In this document: positions 8,442-16,654 of the stretch, in pieces
Layout: every line of letters begins with the position of its first letter
Numbering within the stretch: the stretch's first letter is position 1
Source: K189A clade bacterium
GTDB lineage: Bacteria > Pseudomonadota > Gammaproteobacteria > Pseudomonadales > Azotimanducaceae
Assembly: GCA_007571095.1 (NCBI GenBank)
Contig: RKSB01000109.1
Location: forward strand, 1 to 24,715
Length of the DNA stretch: 24,715 bases
Reading direction: 5' to 3'
Position numbers and translations under genes: made by a program
The notes under the pieces: generated by a model
The model's database searches: none
Told to the model about the DNA's origin: nothing
What the model saw: the letters and a program-made list of their open reading frames with translations, nothing else

Positions 8442-8838
8442 TGTGTGGGGGCGAAAGAGGCTCCGCCGCCAACAGGCTGGCGATGCGGTCTGCTCGTTCA
8501 GACGTGTCGTCGTAAACAAATCTCAGTGCAGGCGTTGTTCTTATCGTCAATATTCGTGCGAGCCGAGAGCGTAAAAAGCCGGATGCTCTCGACAGTATCT
8601 CCGTCAAATCATCTGCTCTCAGGGCCTGCTCATCGGTTGATGACGAGAGAGGCGCGCAACAGAAATAGACATTGGCCGAAGCCAGATCAGGGCTGACCTT
8701 GACTTCGGTAATAACCAGCCCCAGTTTGATCCGATTCGACAGCCTGGGGTCCCTGAGTTCTTCCATGATCAGGCGAGTGAGTGCCTTTTGAATGAAGTCG
8801 CCGATGCGAAGTGTGTGTAGGTCACGTGGCCTTGGCAT
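8434..8838 (-). CDS. rbfA: 30S ribosome-binding factor A
   Basis: RbfA binds late 30S precursors, is needed for 16S rRNA 5'-end maturation, and is important for growth in the cold. The 134-residue product fits the family KH-like fold: an N-terminal basic helix, IMEELRDPRLSNRIKLGLVITEVKVSPDL, the strand SANVYF, and the helix LSRASGFLRSRLARILTIRTTPALRFVYDDT with the SGFLRSRLA motif typical of RbfA. ATG 8838 starts 19 nt after the infB stop; the Shine-Dalgarno is weak (GGGCAGAG). It sits between infB and truB, the standard order. Confidence 0.95.
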   Translation of the reverse strand: MPRPRDLHTLRIGDFIQKALTRLIMEELRDPRLSNRIKLGLVITEVKVSPDLASANVYFCCAPLSSSTDEQALRADDLTEILSRASGFLRSRLARILTIRTTPALRFVYDDTSERADRIASLLAAEPLSPPHND

Positions 8839-8857
8839 CGCTCTGCCCGAACCTGTA

Positions 8858-11410
8858 CTAGAGCGACCTGGCTATTTCGCGTACATTGAAGGTTTCTATG
8901 ACATCACCGATGCGAACATCCTTGTAGTTCTTGACTCCAATTCCGCATTCAGTGCCACTTTTGACCTCCTCGACATCGTCTTTAATTCGACGCAGGGATT
9001 CCAGTTCGCCTTCGTAGATCACCACATTGTCCCGCAACACTCGAATGGGCTTCTTGCGGTACACGCTTCCCGTCGTCACAAGGCAACCGGCAATCAGACC
9101 ATAACGTTGTGAATTAAAGACATTGCGCACTTCTGCGGTGCCCATGATCTCCTCACTCAGTTCGGGAGCAAGCATGCCGGAGAGCAGTGCCTTGACGTCA
9201 TCGACCATCTCGTATATCACGCTGTAGTAGCGAACATCCAGGCTGTATTCCTCAATCACCCGTTTGGCCGCTGCATCGGCACGCACATTGAAGCCAAGGA
9301 GGATGGCGTTGGAGGTTTGGGCGAACAGGGCTTCAGACTCAGTGATTCCGCCGACACCGCTGGCCACAATATTGGCCTTTACCTCGGTGCTGTCGATTTT
9401 CTGAACAGCCTGTTCAGTCGCCTCCAGAGAACCGTTGACATCCGTCTTGATAATCAGGTTCAAAGTTGACTGCCCGGAATCGGTCAATTGCTGGAATACA
9501 TCCAACCCACTGGTTTTCTGATGCGAAAGCCTTTTTTCGTTTACCTTTTGTTGACGAAACTCTACCAGTTCTCTGGCTGTTCGAGTGTTGGCGACCACGG
9601 TAAAGGTATCTCCGGTTTCGGGTACCTCGTTAAGGCCGAGAACCTCGACGGGCATGGATGCCCTCGCATTGTCGACTCGCTGCCGATGCTCGTTGATCAT
9701 GGCCCGAATACGTCCGTAGCACAGGCCTGTAATAACGATATCTCCGACCTTGAGGGTGCCGTTATTAACAAGCAGGGTCGCCACAGGTCCGCCACCCTTG
9801 TCGAGCCTGGACTCAATGACATAGCCTCGGCCCGCGACATCGGCGACGGCTTTCAATTCAAGCAGTTCGGCCTGTAGCGCAATACTCTCCAGCAGTTCCT
9901 CGACCCCTTCTCCGGTTACTGTCGAAACAGGAATGCATTGAGTTTGGCCGCCCCAGTCCTCTGGAACCAGTTTGTGACTGGCCAGATCCGACTTGACCCT
10001 TTCCATGTTGGCGTCTTCAAGGTCCATTTTGCTGACAGCCACGACTACCGGAACATTTGCATGTCGAGCATGTTCGATGGCTTCCAGAGTCTGCGGCATC
10101 ACGCTGTCATTGGCAGCCACTACCAGAACTATCAGGTCGGTGATACGTGCTCCCCGTGCTCTCATGGCAACAAAATCAGCATGCCCCGGTGTATCGAGGA
10201 AGGTCAGGTTGCCATGTCGAGTTTCAACGTGATAGGCACCTATATGCTGAGTAATGCCACCCGCCTCACCAGAGGCCACTTTGGATTGACGGATATAGTC
10301 AAGCAAAGAGGTTTTACCATGGTCGACATGACCCATGACGGTAACGACCGCCGCTCGGGATTCGCCGCCTTCAACCGGCAACAGTTGTTCCATGTCATGC
10401 TCTTCTTCAACGGTTCGGGTGTCCAGTGGCCTGGCTGAATGCCCCATCTCCTCTACCACCAGAACAGCGGTTTCCTGATCAATCACATCGTTGATGGTTT
10501 TGATGATACCCATGCCCAACAGCAAGCGAATCAGGTCTCCCGCCTTGACAGACATCAGCCTGGCCAGATTACCAATGGTTGTACTCTCAGGTACCTCAAT
10601 GGTTTTGGATACAAATTCGGCGGGTCGCTCAAAAGACCCGCCCTTGTTTTGGGAAGATGGAGTAAAGATCGCCTGCTCTTTTGTCCGAGAGCCCTTGTGC
10701 CCGGAATCCGACCCAAAAACCCCTTCCGGGCTTTTATCCAGAAAGACATCGTCCTGCCGCCGTCTTCCCCTTTGCCTGTGAGTGGATTTTCTTGCTGGCG
10801 GAGGTTTGCGACTTCCCCTTTGTTGCCTGGCTACCTCAGAGCGTTTTTTGGCTTGCTGTTTTTTCTGTTCTATCTCGAGCTGAGCCCGTTTAAGGCTTTC
10901 GGCTTCTTTTTGGGCCTTGCGACGTAACTCCTCAAATTGGCTGGCCTGATCGGCTTCCGACATTTCATCCGGCTTGACGGTTTCCGCAGACTCCTGCTGG
11001 GCAGAGTCTCCCTTGGCCAGTTCCTCTGTTGTCGGAGTTTCCAGAGATTTGGCCTCCTGCTGTAGCGCAGGTATATTCACAGACTGACCGTCGTCAGCTA
11101 CCTGTACCTCTGGCTTGGATTTTCTTTTGCTTTTGACTGTGATATCAAAGCTGTACTCCTGCCGAGAGGGCTTTCCGGCACCTCTGTTGTAAGCGAATTT
11201 TGGCCTGATATCCGGAGCCTGTCGGTAGCCTGCCGGCGTAATTTCGGCAGAGGCTGTTGAAGCGGCCTTGCGTTCGGGCTCGTCAGCAGCCTCAGCCGCC
11301 TTTTTTTTGCCAGAAAGCCCGAGCGTCAGCTTTTTGCGACCCTTGGACTTGGTCTCTGCAACCATGGGCTTTTCAGCCTTCGCTTCGTCTTCGATATCAG
11401 TCTTTGCCAT
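8858..11410 (-). CDS. infB: Translation initiation factor IF-2
   Basis: IF2 is the GTPase that brings fMet-tRNA to the 30S subunit and promotes subunit joining. It has 850 residues: a charged, low-complexity Lys/Glu/Gln-rich N-terminal third, a conserved IF2-N-type helix block (TIEVPESTTIGNLARLMSVK), the GTPase domain (about 355-520), then domains II-IV ending in RVLRDNVVIYEGELESLRR and GIGVKNYKDVRIGDVIE. G motifs are G1 GHVDHGKT (Lys366), G2 with Thr387, and G3 DTPGH (catalytic His410). G4 reads SKMD (Ser460) where NKxD is standard, and G5 reads VST (496-497) where VSA is standard. Switch II-side AANDSVMPQT replaces the common AADDGVMPQT. The first N-terminal subdomain seen in E. coli is absent. 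ATG lies 12 nt after the nusA stop. Confidence 0.97.
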   Translation of the reverse strand: MAKTDIEDEAKAEKPMVAETKSKGRKKLTLGLSGKKKAAEAADEPERKAASTASAEITPAGYRQAPDIRPKFAYNRGAGKPSRQEYSFDITVKSKRKSKPEVQVADDGQSVNIPALQQEAKSLETPTTEELAKGDSAQQESAETVKPDEMSEADQASQFEELRRKAQKEAESLKRAQLEIEQKKQQAKKRSEVARQQRGSRKPPPARKSTHRQRGRRRQDDVFLDKSPEGVFGSDSGHKGSRTKEQAIFTPSSQNKGGSFERPAEFVSKTIEVPESTTIGNLARLMSVKAGDLIRLLLGMGIIKTINDVIDQETAVLVVEEMGHSARPLDTRTVEEEHDMEQLLPVEGGESRAAVVTVMGHVDHGKTSLLDYIRQSKVASGEAGGITQHIGAYHVETRHGNLTFLDTPGHADFVAMRARGARITDLIVLVVAANDSVMPQTLEAIEHARHANVPVVVAVSKMDLEDANMERVKSDLASHKLVPEDWGGQTQCIPVSTVTGEGVEELLESIALQAELLELKAVADVAGRGYVIESRLDKGGGPVATLLVNNGTLKVGDIVITGLCYGRIRAMINEHRQRVDNARASMPVEVLGLNEVPETGDTFTVVANTRTARELVEFRQQKVNEKRLSHQKTSGLDVFQQLTDSGQSTLNLIIKTDVNGSLEATEQAVQKIDSTEVKANIVASGVGGITESEALFAQTSNAILLGFNVRADAAAKRVIEEYSLDVRYYSVIYEMVDDVKALLSGMLAPELSEEIMGTAEVRNVFNSQRYGLIAGCLVTTGSVYRKKPIRVLRDNVVIYEGELESLRRIKDDVEEVKSGTECGIGVKNYKDVRIGDVIETFNVREIARSL

Positions 11411-11422
11411 AGTTTCAGGAAT

Positions 11423-12994
11423 CTAGAGGCTTGCTGAATCTCTGTCGGCCTGCGTTTCGGCTTCTTCTGCCGACAGCAATCGTCTTGCCTCAATAATCAG
11501 ATCGCCCGCCTGCTTGTCGTTGATTTCAAAATCGCTCTGAGTGGCGACCTCCTGGAGCTCGTAGGTTGACAGGTCGGCCAACCCCTGAATAGTCCGAATA
11601 CCCTTGTCAGTAAACGCCGAGATGATTCTTTCAACCAGCCTCTGTGGCATTCGCTTGCGTTTTAGCAGATCCACCAGTTCAGGCGTCAGCCTTCGAGTGA
11701 TCTCCTCCTGTTGTGCACTCTGTGCCCGTTCCCGCAATTCTTCTACCAGCTCTTCCTCTTCGCCAAATTCTTCAATGGTCCTGAAGTCGCTGACCTCGGC
11801 TTCGGCAATGTCTTCAACGGTTTCAAACTGGTTGTCGAACAAAAGGGTGGCGATCTCCTCTTCGACATCCAGCTTTTCTATCAGATTCTGAATGCACGCC
11901 TCTCTGCCCATGGTCTGCTTCTGCTCATAGTCGTCGGCCGAAAGGATATCCAGATTCATGCCGGTGAGCTGTTCTACCAGCTTGACGTTTTCGCCATTGC
12001 GGCCGATAGCCTGCGGCAGGTCATCCTTGGGTACCGCTATGTTCATCAAACCTCGATCTACATCAATGGTTGCGTTGATTACCTCGGCAGGCTGAATGGC
12101 GTTGGCGGCCAGGTAAACAGGATTCTCGTCCCACAGGATGATGTCAATGCGTTCGCTGCAAAGCTGGTTGGAGACAGCCTGGACACGAGATCCGCGCATA
12201 CCGACGCAGGCACCAACCGGATCAATTCTGCTGTCTACGGTGGCGACCGCTACTTTGGCCCGAGAGCCGGCAATACGGGCGGCGGCCTTGATTTCAATGA
12301 TGCCCTCGGCAATTTCCGGTACCTCGATACTGAAGAGTTGCTTGAGCATTTCAAGCCCCTTCCTGTCAAGCATCAGTTGCGGACTTCCTCGTGCATCTTC
12401 CGATATTCCACACAACAGGGCCTTGATGGTGTCGCCTATGCGAAACAGGTCGTGAGGTATCTGGTCTGATCTGGGCAGGATGGCTTCGGCACCGTCACCC
12501 AGGTCAATGGCAGTACTGTCTCGTGACACTCTTTTCACTACTCCCTGAACCATCTTGCCTATGTGTGTCCGAAATTGATCCACCGTCCTTCTTTTGGAGG
12601 CTTCCTGAACCTTTCTTTTCAGAATCGGAATCGCGTGGTTAATGGCAATTCGACTGAATTCAATGGAGGGAATTTCCTCTTCCACCCATTCGCCGACTCG
12701 GCAGTTACTGTCTTTCTTTCGGGCTTCTGAAAGCAGGATTTCGGCATCGGGATTGCTGTCCTCATCCTCCGGCCTGCTCTCCTCGATTACCTTCCAACGC
12801 CGGTAGGTCTTGTATTCGCAGCTGCTCTGATCGAGATCGACTCGCACCTCCCAGGATGCCTGGGTGGGTGCATCGGTTTTTTTGGTCGCAGTCTCGATGC
12901 TTTCCCTGATAGCCTCGAAGATGGTTTCTTCGGGCAGTTTTTTTTCACCTGCCAGAGATTTGATCGCCTCAAGGATTTCTGCCATCTTTTCCAT
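11423..12994 (-). CDS. nusA: Transcription termination/antitermination protein NusA
   Basis: NusA binds elongating RNA polymerase and controls pausing, intrinsic termination and rRNA antitermination. The 523-residue product has the polymerase-binding N-terminal domain (about 1-140), an S1 domain (about 144-212, IGKMVQGVVKRVSRDSTAIDLG), KH1 (GACVGMRGSRVQAV, about 261-274), KH2 (PQAIGRNGENVKL, about 327-339) and two C-terminal acidic repeats (about 370-430 and 440-510), so it is of the long gammaproteobacterial type (E. coli 495). ATG 12994 lies 6 nt after the rimP stop; ATG 12985 (MAEILEA) is an alternative. The spacing indicates one transcript with rimP and infB. Confidence 0.97.
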   Translation of the reverse strand: MEKMAEILEAIKSLAGEKKLPEETIFEAIRESIETATKKTDAPTQASWEVRVDLDQSSCEYKTYRRWKVIEESRPEDEDSNPDAEILLSEARKKDSNCRVGEWVEEEIPSIEFSRIAINHAIPILKRKVQEASKRRTVDQFRTHIGKMVQGVVKRVSRDSTAIDLGDGAEAILPRSDQIPHDLFRIGDTIKALLCGISEDARGSPQLMLDRKGLEMLKQLFSIEVPEIAEGIIEIKAAARIAGSRAKVAVATVDSRIDPVGACVGMRGSRVQAVSNQLCSERIDIILWDENPVYLAANAIQPAEVINATIDVDRGLMNIAVPKDDLPQAIGRNGENVKLVEQLTGMNLDILSADDYEQKQTMGREACIQNLIEKLDVEEEIATLLFDNQFETVEDIAEAEVSDFRTIEEFGEEEELVEELRERAQSAQQEEITRRLTPELVDLLKRKRMPQRLVERIISAFTDKGIRTIQGLADLSTYELQEVATQSDFEINDKQAGDLIIEARRLLSAEEAETQADRDSASL

Positions 12995-13000
12995 GATTCG

Positions 13001-13471
13001 TTATCCGTTTTCGAGTCTCAACTCAGGCACAACACGTGCCCGCTTGACCTGATTAAAGGGTATCCAATAGCTTTTCCGGTCTTCTTTCAGCAGGGCTTTC
13101 CGATCATTGACTCGATCCAGTCGACCCTTGAGTCGTTTTCTGCCCTCAACGGGCTCAAGCAACTGCACGGCAATGACATTGCCGATACTGTCCGACCAGT
13201 GTTCCGGCTCAAAGAGCAACCTGTCCACACCCGGAGAGGATACTTCCAGGGTGTAGCCCTCGGGCAAAGAGTCCTCGGCATCCAGTAGTGGCGAGATGAT
13301 TCGGGTGGCCTCTGTACAATCCTGCAGATTGACACCCGTTGCCTTGTCTATGTAAACCCTTAGCACGGAACCTCGAGCAACCATCTCGATGCCCCAGCAC
13401 TTCAGGCCAATGGCTTGAATCGACTCGGCTATCGATTCCCTTAATCCGGTCTGTAGCAATCCGACCTGCAC
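13001..13471 (-). CDS. rimP: Ribosome maturation factor RimP
   Basis: RimP acts early in 30S assembly and assists S12 incorporation. The 156-residue product shows the family pattern: the N-terminal domain with GIEMVARGSVLRVYIDK, CTEATRIISPLLDAEDSLPEGYTLEVSSPGVDRLL, and the C-terminal Sm-like domain with GRLDRVNDRKALL and IPFNQVKRARVVPEL. The start codon is GTG (13471) with AGGGG 8 nt upstream. It is first in the rimP-nusA-infB-rbfA-truB run, directly behind a strong promoter and the initiator tRNA gene, as with metY in E. coli. Confidence 0.94.
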   Translation of the reverse strand: MQVGLLQTGLRESIAESIQAIGLKCWGIEMVARGSVLRVYIDKATGVNLQDCTEATRIISPLLDAEDSLPEGYTLEVSSPGVDRLLFEPEHWSDSIGNVIAVQLLEPVEGRKRLKGRLDRVNDRKALLKEDRKSYWIPFNQVKRARVVPELRLENG

Positions 13472-13597
13472 TCCGCTGACCCCTGAACATGGGCGAATAG
13501 CCCAAGTTCCTCCGCCATTCGTCCGAATTCAATTCAAACGACGGCTTCGGCGATCAACCAAGCTACAGCCCAATAAAGACCAAAAAACCAACGGAAC

Positions 13598-13626
13598 AGT
13601 ATACTCGACAAGAGAGCAACCGTCAA
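13598..13626 (-). promoter_or_regulatory. Near-consensus sigma-70 promoter for rimP-nusA-infB
   Basis: On the minus strand TTGACG (13626-13621) and TATACT (13603-13598) are separated by exactly 17 bp; each matches five of six consensus bases. A T6 tract directly precedes the -35 box. The promoter lies between tRNA-fMet and rimP and predicts a leader of about 120 nt, so the translation-factor genes can be transcribed without the tRNAs. Confidence 0.7.
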
Positions 13627-13669
13627 AAAACATGCCGGAATACTCTTGTACCGCAGGGTGTTCCCAAGG

Positions 13670-13746
<77 letters not shown>

Positions 13747-13805
13747 TTCGTGTTGCAGAGTATTACCCGCAACGTCTTTCAGGTCAAGGTTTGATCGCTG
13801 GCGAG

Positions 13806-13888
13806 TGCCGAAGAGAGGATTTGAACCTCCACGGGCATAGCCCACTACCCCCTCAAGATAGCGTGTCTACCAGTTCCACCACTTCGGC
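13806..13888 (-). tRNA. tRNA-Leu (GAG), CCA not encoded
   Basis: The cloverleaf has a perfect 7-bp acceptor stem (GCCGAAG/CTTCGGC), anticodon stem CTATC/GGTAG, loop TTGAGGG with anticodon GAG, a long variable arm with TGGGC-TAT-GCCC typical of class II tRNAs, and T loop TTCAAAT. Discriminator A73 is typical of leucine tRNAs. The bases after A73 are CTC, not CCA, so the end must be added by nucleotidyltransferase. It reads CUC and CUU codons. It lies between secG and tRNA-fMet, the Pseudomonas arrangement. Confidence 0.95.
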
Positions 13889-13909
13889 ATCGGCTTGGTA
13901 TTCAGAAGT

Positions 13910-13941
13910 ATATCTTCAAGGCCGTATGCACTTGAAGATAT
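13910..13941 (-). promoter_or_regulatory. Perfect 11-bp hairpin at the secG stop codon
   Basis: ATATCTTCAAG and CTTGAAGATAT are exact inverted repeats separated by 10 bases. On the minus strand the hairpin starts inside the secG TGA and ends 21 bases before tRNA-Leu. No T-run follows on either side, so it does not look like a standard terminator. Its distal arm overlaps TATACT (13912-13907), which could be a -10 box for the tRNAs with a poor -35. A role in RNA processing or partial termination is inference. Confidence 0.5.
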
Positions 13942-14309
13942 CACTGGTCTTCAACAGGAACAATGCCAGGTACATCGGAGAGCGGATTCTCAGGCACAGT
14001 TTCAAGAACAGTCGGTACTTGAGCCTGCTCCACTGCTTCCGGTACTCCCTCAGCACTCATGTTGTTGACCTGTTGTCTGGTGAAATGAGCCATGGCAAAG
14101 CAGAGCACAAAAAAAGCCACTGCCAGCCAGGCAGTCATTCTGGTCAGAGTACTGGAAGCCCCGCTACTGCCAAAAAAGGTGTTGGCGGCTCCACTGCCAA
14201 AAGCCGCACCCATGTCGGCACCCTTGCCCTGCTGGATCATGACCAGAGCAATCAGGGCGGCAGAAATCAAAACCATGGATGTCAGTATGACGGTGATAAT
14301 CGTATCCAT
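13941..14309 (-). CDS. secG: Protein-export membrane protein SecG
   Basis: SecG is the small subunit of the SecYEG translocon in the inner membrane. The 122-residue product has two hydrophobic segments (about 4-24 and 57-76) around a Gly/Ser-rich loop with MIQQGKGADMGAAFGSGAA and FFGSSGASSTLTR, the family hallmark, followed by a hydrophilic acidic tail. The ATG has AGGA about 6 nt upstream and lies 8 nt after the tpiA stop, so the two are cotranscribed, as in Pseudomonas. Confidence 0.95.
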   Translation of the reverse strand: MDTIITVILTSMVLISAALIALVMIQQGKGADMGAAFGSGAANTFFGSSGASSTLTRMTAWLAVAFFVLCFAMAHFTRQQVNNMSAEGVPEAVEQAQVPTVLETVPENPLSDVPGIVPVEDQ

Positions 14310-14317
14310 CTTTCTTC

Positions 14318-15133
14318 CTACTTTCTTTCTTCCTGACTCCGCAAAAGACTCGTTGAAGCAGAATCCAGAATTTTACAAAATTCCGAAACGTTCAGCGAGG
14401 CACCACCCACCAAAAGCCCGCCAATATCCGACTGCACCATGAAATCTCGCGCATTCGCCGAGTTTACACTGCCACCATAAATAATACACACTGTGTTTGC
14501 AACCTCCTCGCCAAGCTGTCTTGTCAGCCATAAGCGAATCCGCTTGTGCACTCTGTCGGCATAGTCGGGTGTCGCCGATTTTCCGGTGCCTATCGCCCAG
14601 ATCGGCTCATAGGCAACCACCAGAGACGCCAGATTCTTCTCGGTCAGGTTCGCCAGCAGGGCGTTGAGCTGGCTCTCGATGACTTCTTCTGTCTGGTCGT
14701 TACGGTATTGGTCGAAAGTCTCGCCCACGCACAGAATCGGGGTCATATTCGCCTTGAGAATGGCCGCACATTTGGCAGCCACCTCAGCATTGCTTTCGTT
14801 TTGATCTGTTCTGCGTTCTGAATGTCCGGCCAGAGCAAACCGGCAACCGAGCTCTGAAAACATGGCTGCGGAAACCTCTCCGGTGTGTGCACCATAGGGT
14901 TGAGGGTGAATATTCTGGGCTCCCACGCTGACCTGGCTGCCGTTCAGCCGCATCAAGGCGGTCAGAGTGAAAAGAGAGGGTGGCAGTATCGCGATCTCAA
15001 GCTGTGGATAATCCAGCTTCACCAATGCTTCCAGCAGCCCGTGAACCGACTGAAGACTGCCGTTCATCTTCCAGTTGCCGACAACAAGAGGGTGAGGAAA
15101 GGGCCTGTTCACAAGAGTCTGCCTTTCGTCCAT
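14318..15133 (-). CDS. tpiA: Triosephosphate isomerase
   Basis: This glycolytic enzyme interconverts dihydroxyacetone phosphate and glyceraldehyde 3-phosphate. Active-site motifs are GNWKMNG (Asn20, Lys22), AGHSERR (His104), AYEPIWAIGTGKSAT (Glu176), and the phosphate-binding IIYGGSVN and LLVGGASL. Length from ATG 15133 is 271 residues. The open frame extends 41 codons upstream, but that part lies in the end of glmM and has no TIM counterpart, so I reject it. ATG 15133 lacks a clear Shine-Dalgarno; GTG 15112, seven codons inside with AAAGG upstream, would give a length closer to E. coli (255). It starts 22 nt after glmM. Confidence 0.95.
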   Translation of the reverse strand: MDERQTLVNRPFPHPLVVGNWKMNGSLQSVHGLLEALVKLDYPQLEIAILPPSLFTLTALMRLNGSQVSVGAQNIHPQPYGAHTGEVSAAMFSELGCRFALAGHSERRTDQNESNAEVAAKCAAILKANMTPILCVGETFDQYRNDQTEEVIESQLNALLANLTEKNLASLVVAYEPIWAIGTGKSATPDYADRVHKRIRLWLTRQLGEEVANTVCIIYGGSVNSANARDFMVQSDIGGLLVGGASLNVSEFCKILDSASTSLLRSQEERK

Positions 15134-15155
15134 GTCGATATTGCCGAGCGCGAAA

Positions 15156-16520
15156 TCATTTGTACTCGGAGAGAATGTCTTGTCCTGTTTCGGCCTTGAG
15201 TCCAGCAAACCATTCGTCTGTGCAGTCTGCCAGCTGCTTGCAGTCCTCGGCCTCAATCAGCACTCGTATGACAGGTTCTGTCCCCGAAGGCCTTACCATG
15301 ATTCTGGCGTTCTCCTTAAATCCGGACGAAAGCCTGTTTGCGGTGTCGATCAGACGGGGCAGGCCGACTGACTGAACAACCGGAAAGGGCAGATTGATCA
15401 ATCTTTGTACCCAGGGTTGCCACTCTTTTTTCCATTCGGCCAGTTGGATACGAGAGTTTAACCAGGCCAAGATGGCCTGTAGTCCCGAAATGACGGCATC
15501 GCAAACGGGAGAATGCTGCAGACAGAAAATGTGCCCACTGTTTTCGCCACCCAGTTGCCATCCTCTTTTTCTGAGTTCAGCCTGTACATAGCGATCACCC
15601 ACCTGTACGCGCTCAAAGGGAATACCCCTTTTCGCCAGAGCTTTGACCAAACCGGTATTGGTCATCGGCGTACCCACAATTCCACCTTTGAAAACGCCTC
15701 TTTGCAGTTGATCGACGGCAATCATGAAGAGCAGATCATCACCGTCCAGGACCACTCCATTCTGGCTCACGAGAAGAACGCGATCACCGTCTCCGTCAAT
15801 TGCGATACCCAGATCAGCACGACTGGAGACGACCGAGTCAACCAGCAGTTCGTGTTGACCGGCACCGCACTGAAGATTGATATTGTGTCCATTCGGGCTG
15901 ACACCCAGACACTCGACTCGTGCACCCAGTGCTTCAAAGATCGCAGGCACGACACGATAGCCGGCGCCATTGGCACAATCCACAACCAGGTGCAATCCAT
16001 CGAGATTCATGCCCTCGGGAAGGCTGGATCGGCAGAATTCCGAGTAGTGCGTTTCGCAGTCCGAAACTCGTGTTACTCGGCCTCGATGGCCGCCATGACG
16101 TTTGAACCGAGTGCCTATTCCCGATTCGACGGCAAGTTCAAAGGCATCGTCGGGTTTGTTGCCCTCGGCTAAAAAAAACTTTACTCCGTTGTATTCAGGC
16201 GGGTTGTGTGATGCGGTGATCGAGCAACCGGCTATGTAATCACTGTCAACAGCTACTTTCCAGCCGACGGCAGGCGAGGGCAGAATGCCAGCCAGACAGA
16301 CCTCAAATCCGGCGTCGCTCATACCCTTCGCCAGAGATGCTTCAATCATTTCCCCGGAAGACCGGGTATCCCTGGCTACCAGAATCCTGCGGCCTTGTTG
16401 AGGCTCCAGAGCCGTTGCAAAAGCAACTCCCAGAGCGTAAATGAATTCTGGCGTGATTGGAGGCTCATGAGCCTTTCCACGAATGCCGTCCGAGCCAAAG
16501 TATCTTTTCGTCAAAGACAT
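15156..16520 (-). CDS. glmM: Phosphoglucosamine mutase
   Basis: GlmM converts glucosamine 6-phosphate to glucosamine 1-phosphate, on the way to UDP-GlcNAc for peptidoglycan and lipopolysaccharide. Motifs are YFGSDGIRG, the phosphoserine loop TASHNPPEYNG with Ser104, the Mg-binding IDGDGDRV, sugar-binding GGENSGH, and phosphate-binding RPSGTEPVIRV. Length is 454 residues (E. coli 445). The stretch after the GENSGH motif is more diverged than the rest. ATG 16520 has AAGGA 4 nt upstream. In many gammaproteobacteria folP lies between ftsH and glmM; here only 182 nt separate them. Confidence 0.95.
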   Translation of the reverse strand: MSLTKRYFGSDGIRGKAHEPPITPEFIYALGVAFATALEPQQGRRILVARDTRSSGEMIEASLAKGMSDAGFEVCLAGILPSPAVGWKVAVDSDYIAGCSITASHNPPEYNGVKFFLAEGNKPDDAFELAVESGIGTRFKRHGGHRGRVTRVSDCETHYSEFCRSSLPEGMNLDGLHLVVDCANGAGYRVVPAIFEALGARVECLGVSPNGHNINLQCGAGQHELLVDSVVSSRADLGIAIDGDGDRVLLVSQNGVVLDGDDLLFMIAVDQLQRGVFKGGIVGTPMTNTGLVKALAKRGIPFERVQVGDRYVQAELRKRGWQLGGENSGHIFCLQHSPVCDAVISGLQAILAWLNSRIQLAEWKKEWQPWVQRLINLPFPVVQSVGLPRLIDTANRLSSGFKENARIMVRPSGTEPVIRVLIEAEDCKQLADCTDEWFAGLKAETGQDILSEYK

Positions 16521-16654
16521 CGCATCCTTGTCTCTGTCATGGACTCTTTACTCTGATGGCATTGCTGGTGCCGCAGGAATCGTACATTCAGGCAATGTCT
16601 GCATTTTTCTGAAGAGCAGCGACCAGTGTTCGAAAAACGGGTCAGGATGAATGT

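Noticed and set aside
8442..8519. 26-codon N-terminal extension of truB
   Set aside because: Lies inside the rbfA coding region and has no counterpart in TruB proteins; ATG 8441 fits the family start.
11711..12469. 252-codon plus-strand reading frame opposite nusA
   Set aside because: Fully antisense to a well-conserved gene; composition is that of a shadow frame and no motif is recognisable.
15134..15256. 41-codon N-terminal extension of tpiA
   Set aside because: Mostly overlaps the end of glmM and precedes the family start; no triosephosphate isomerase has it.
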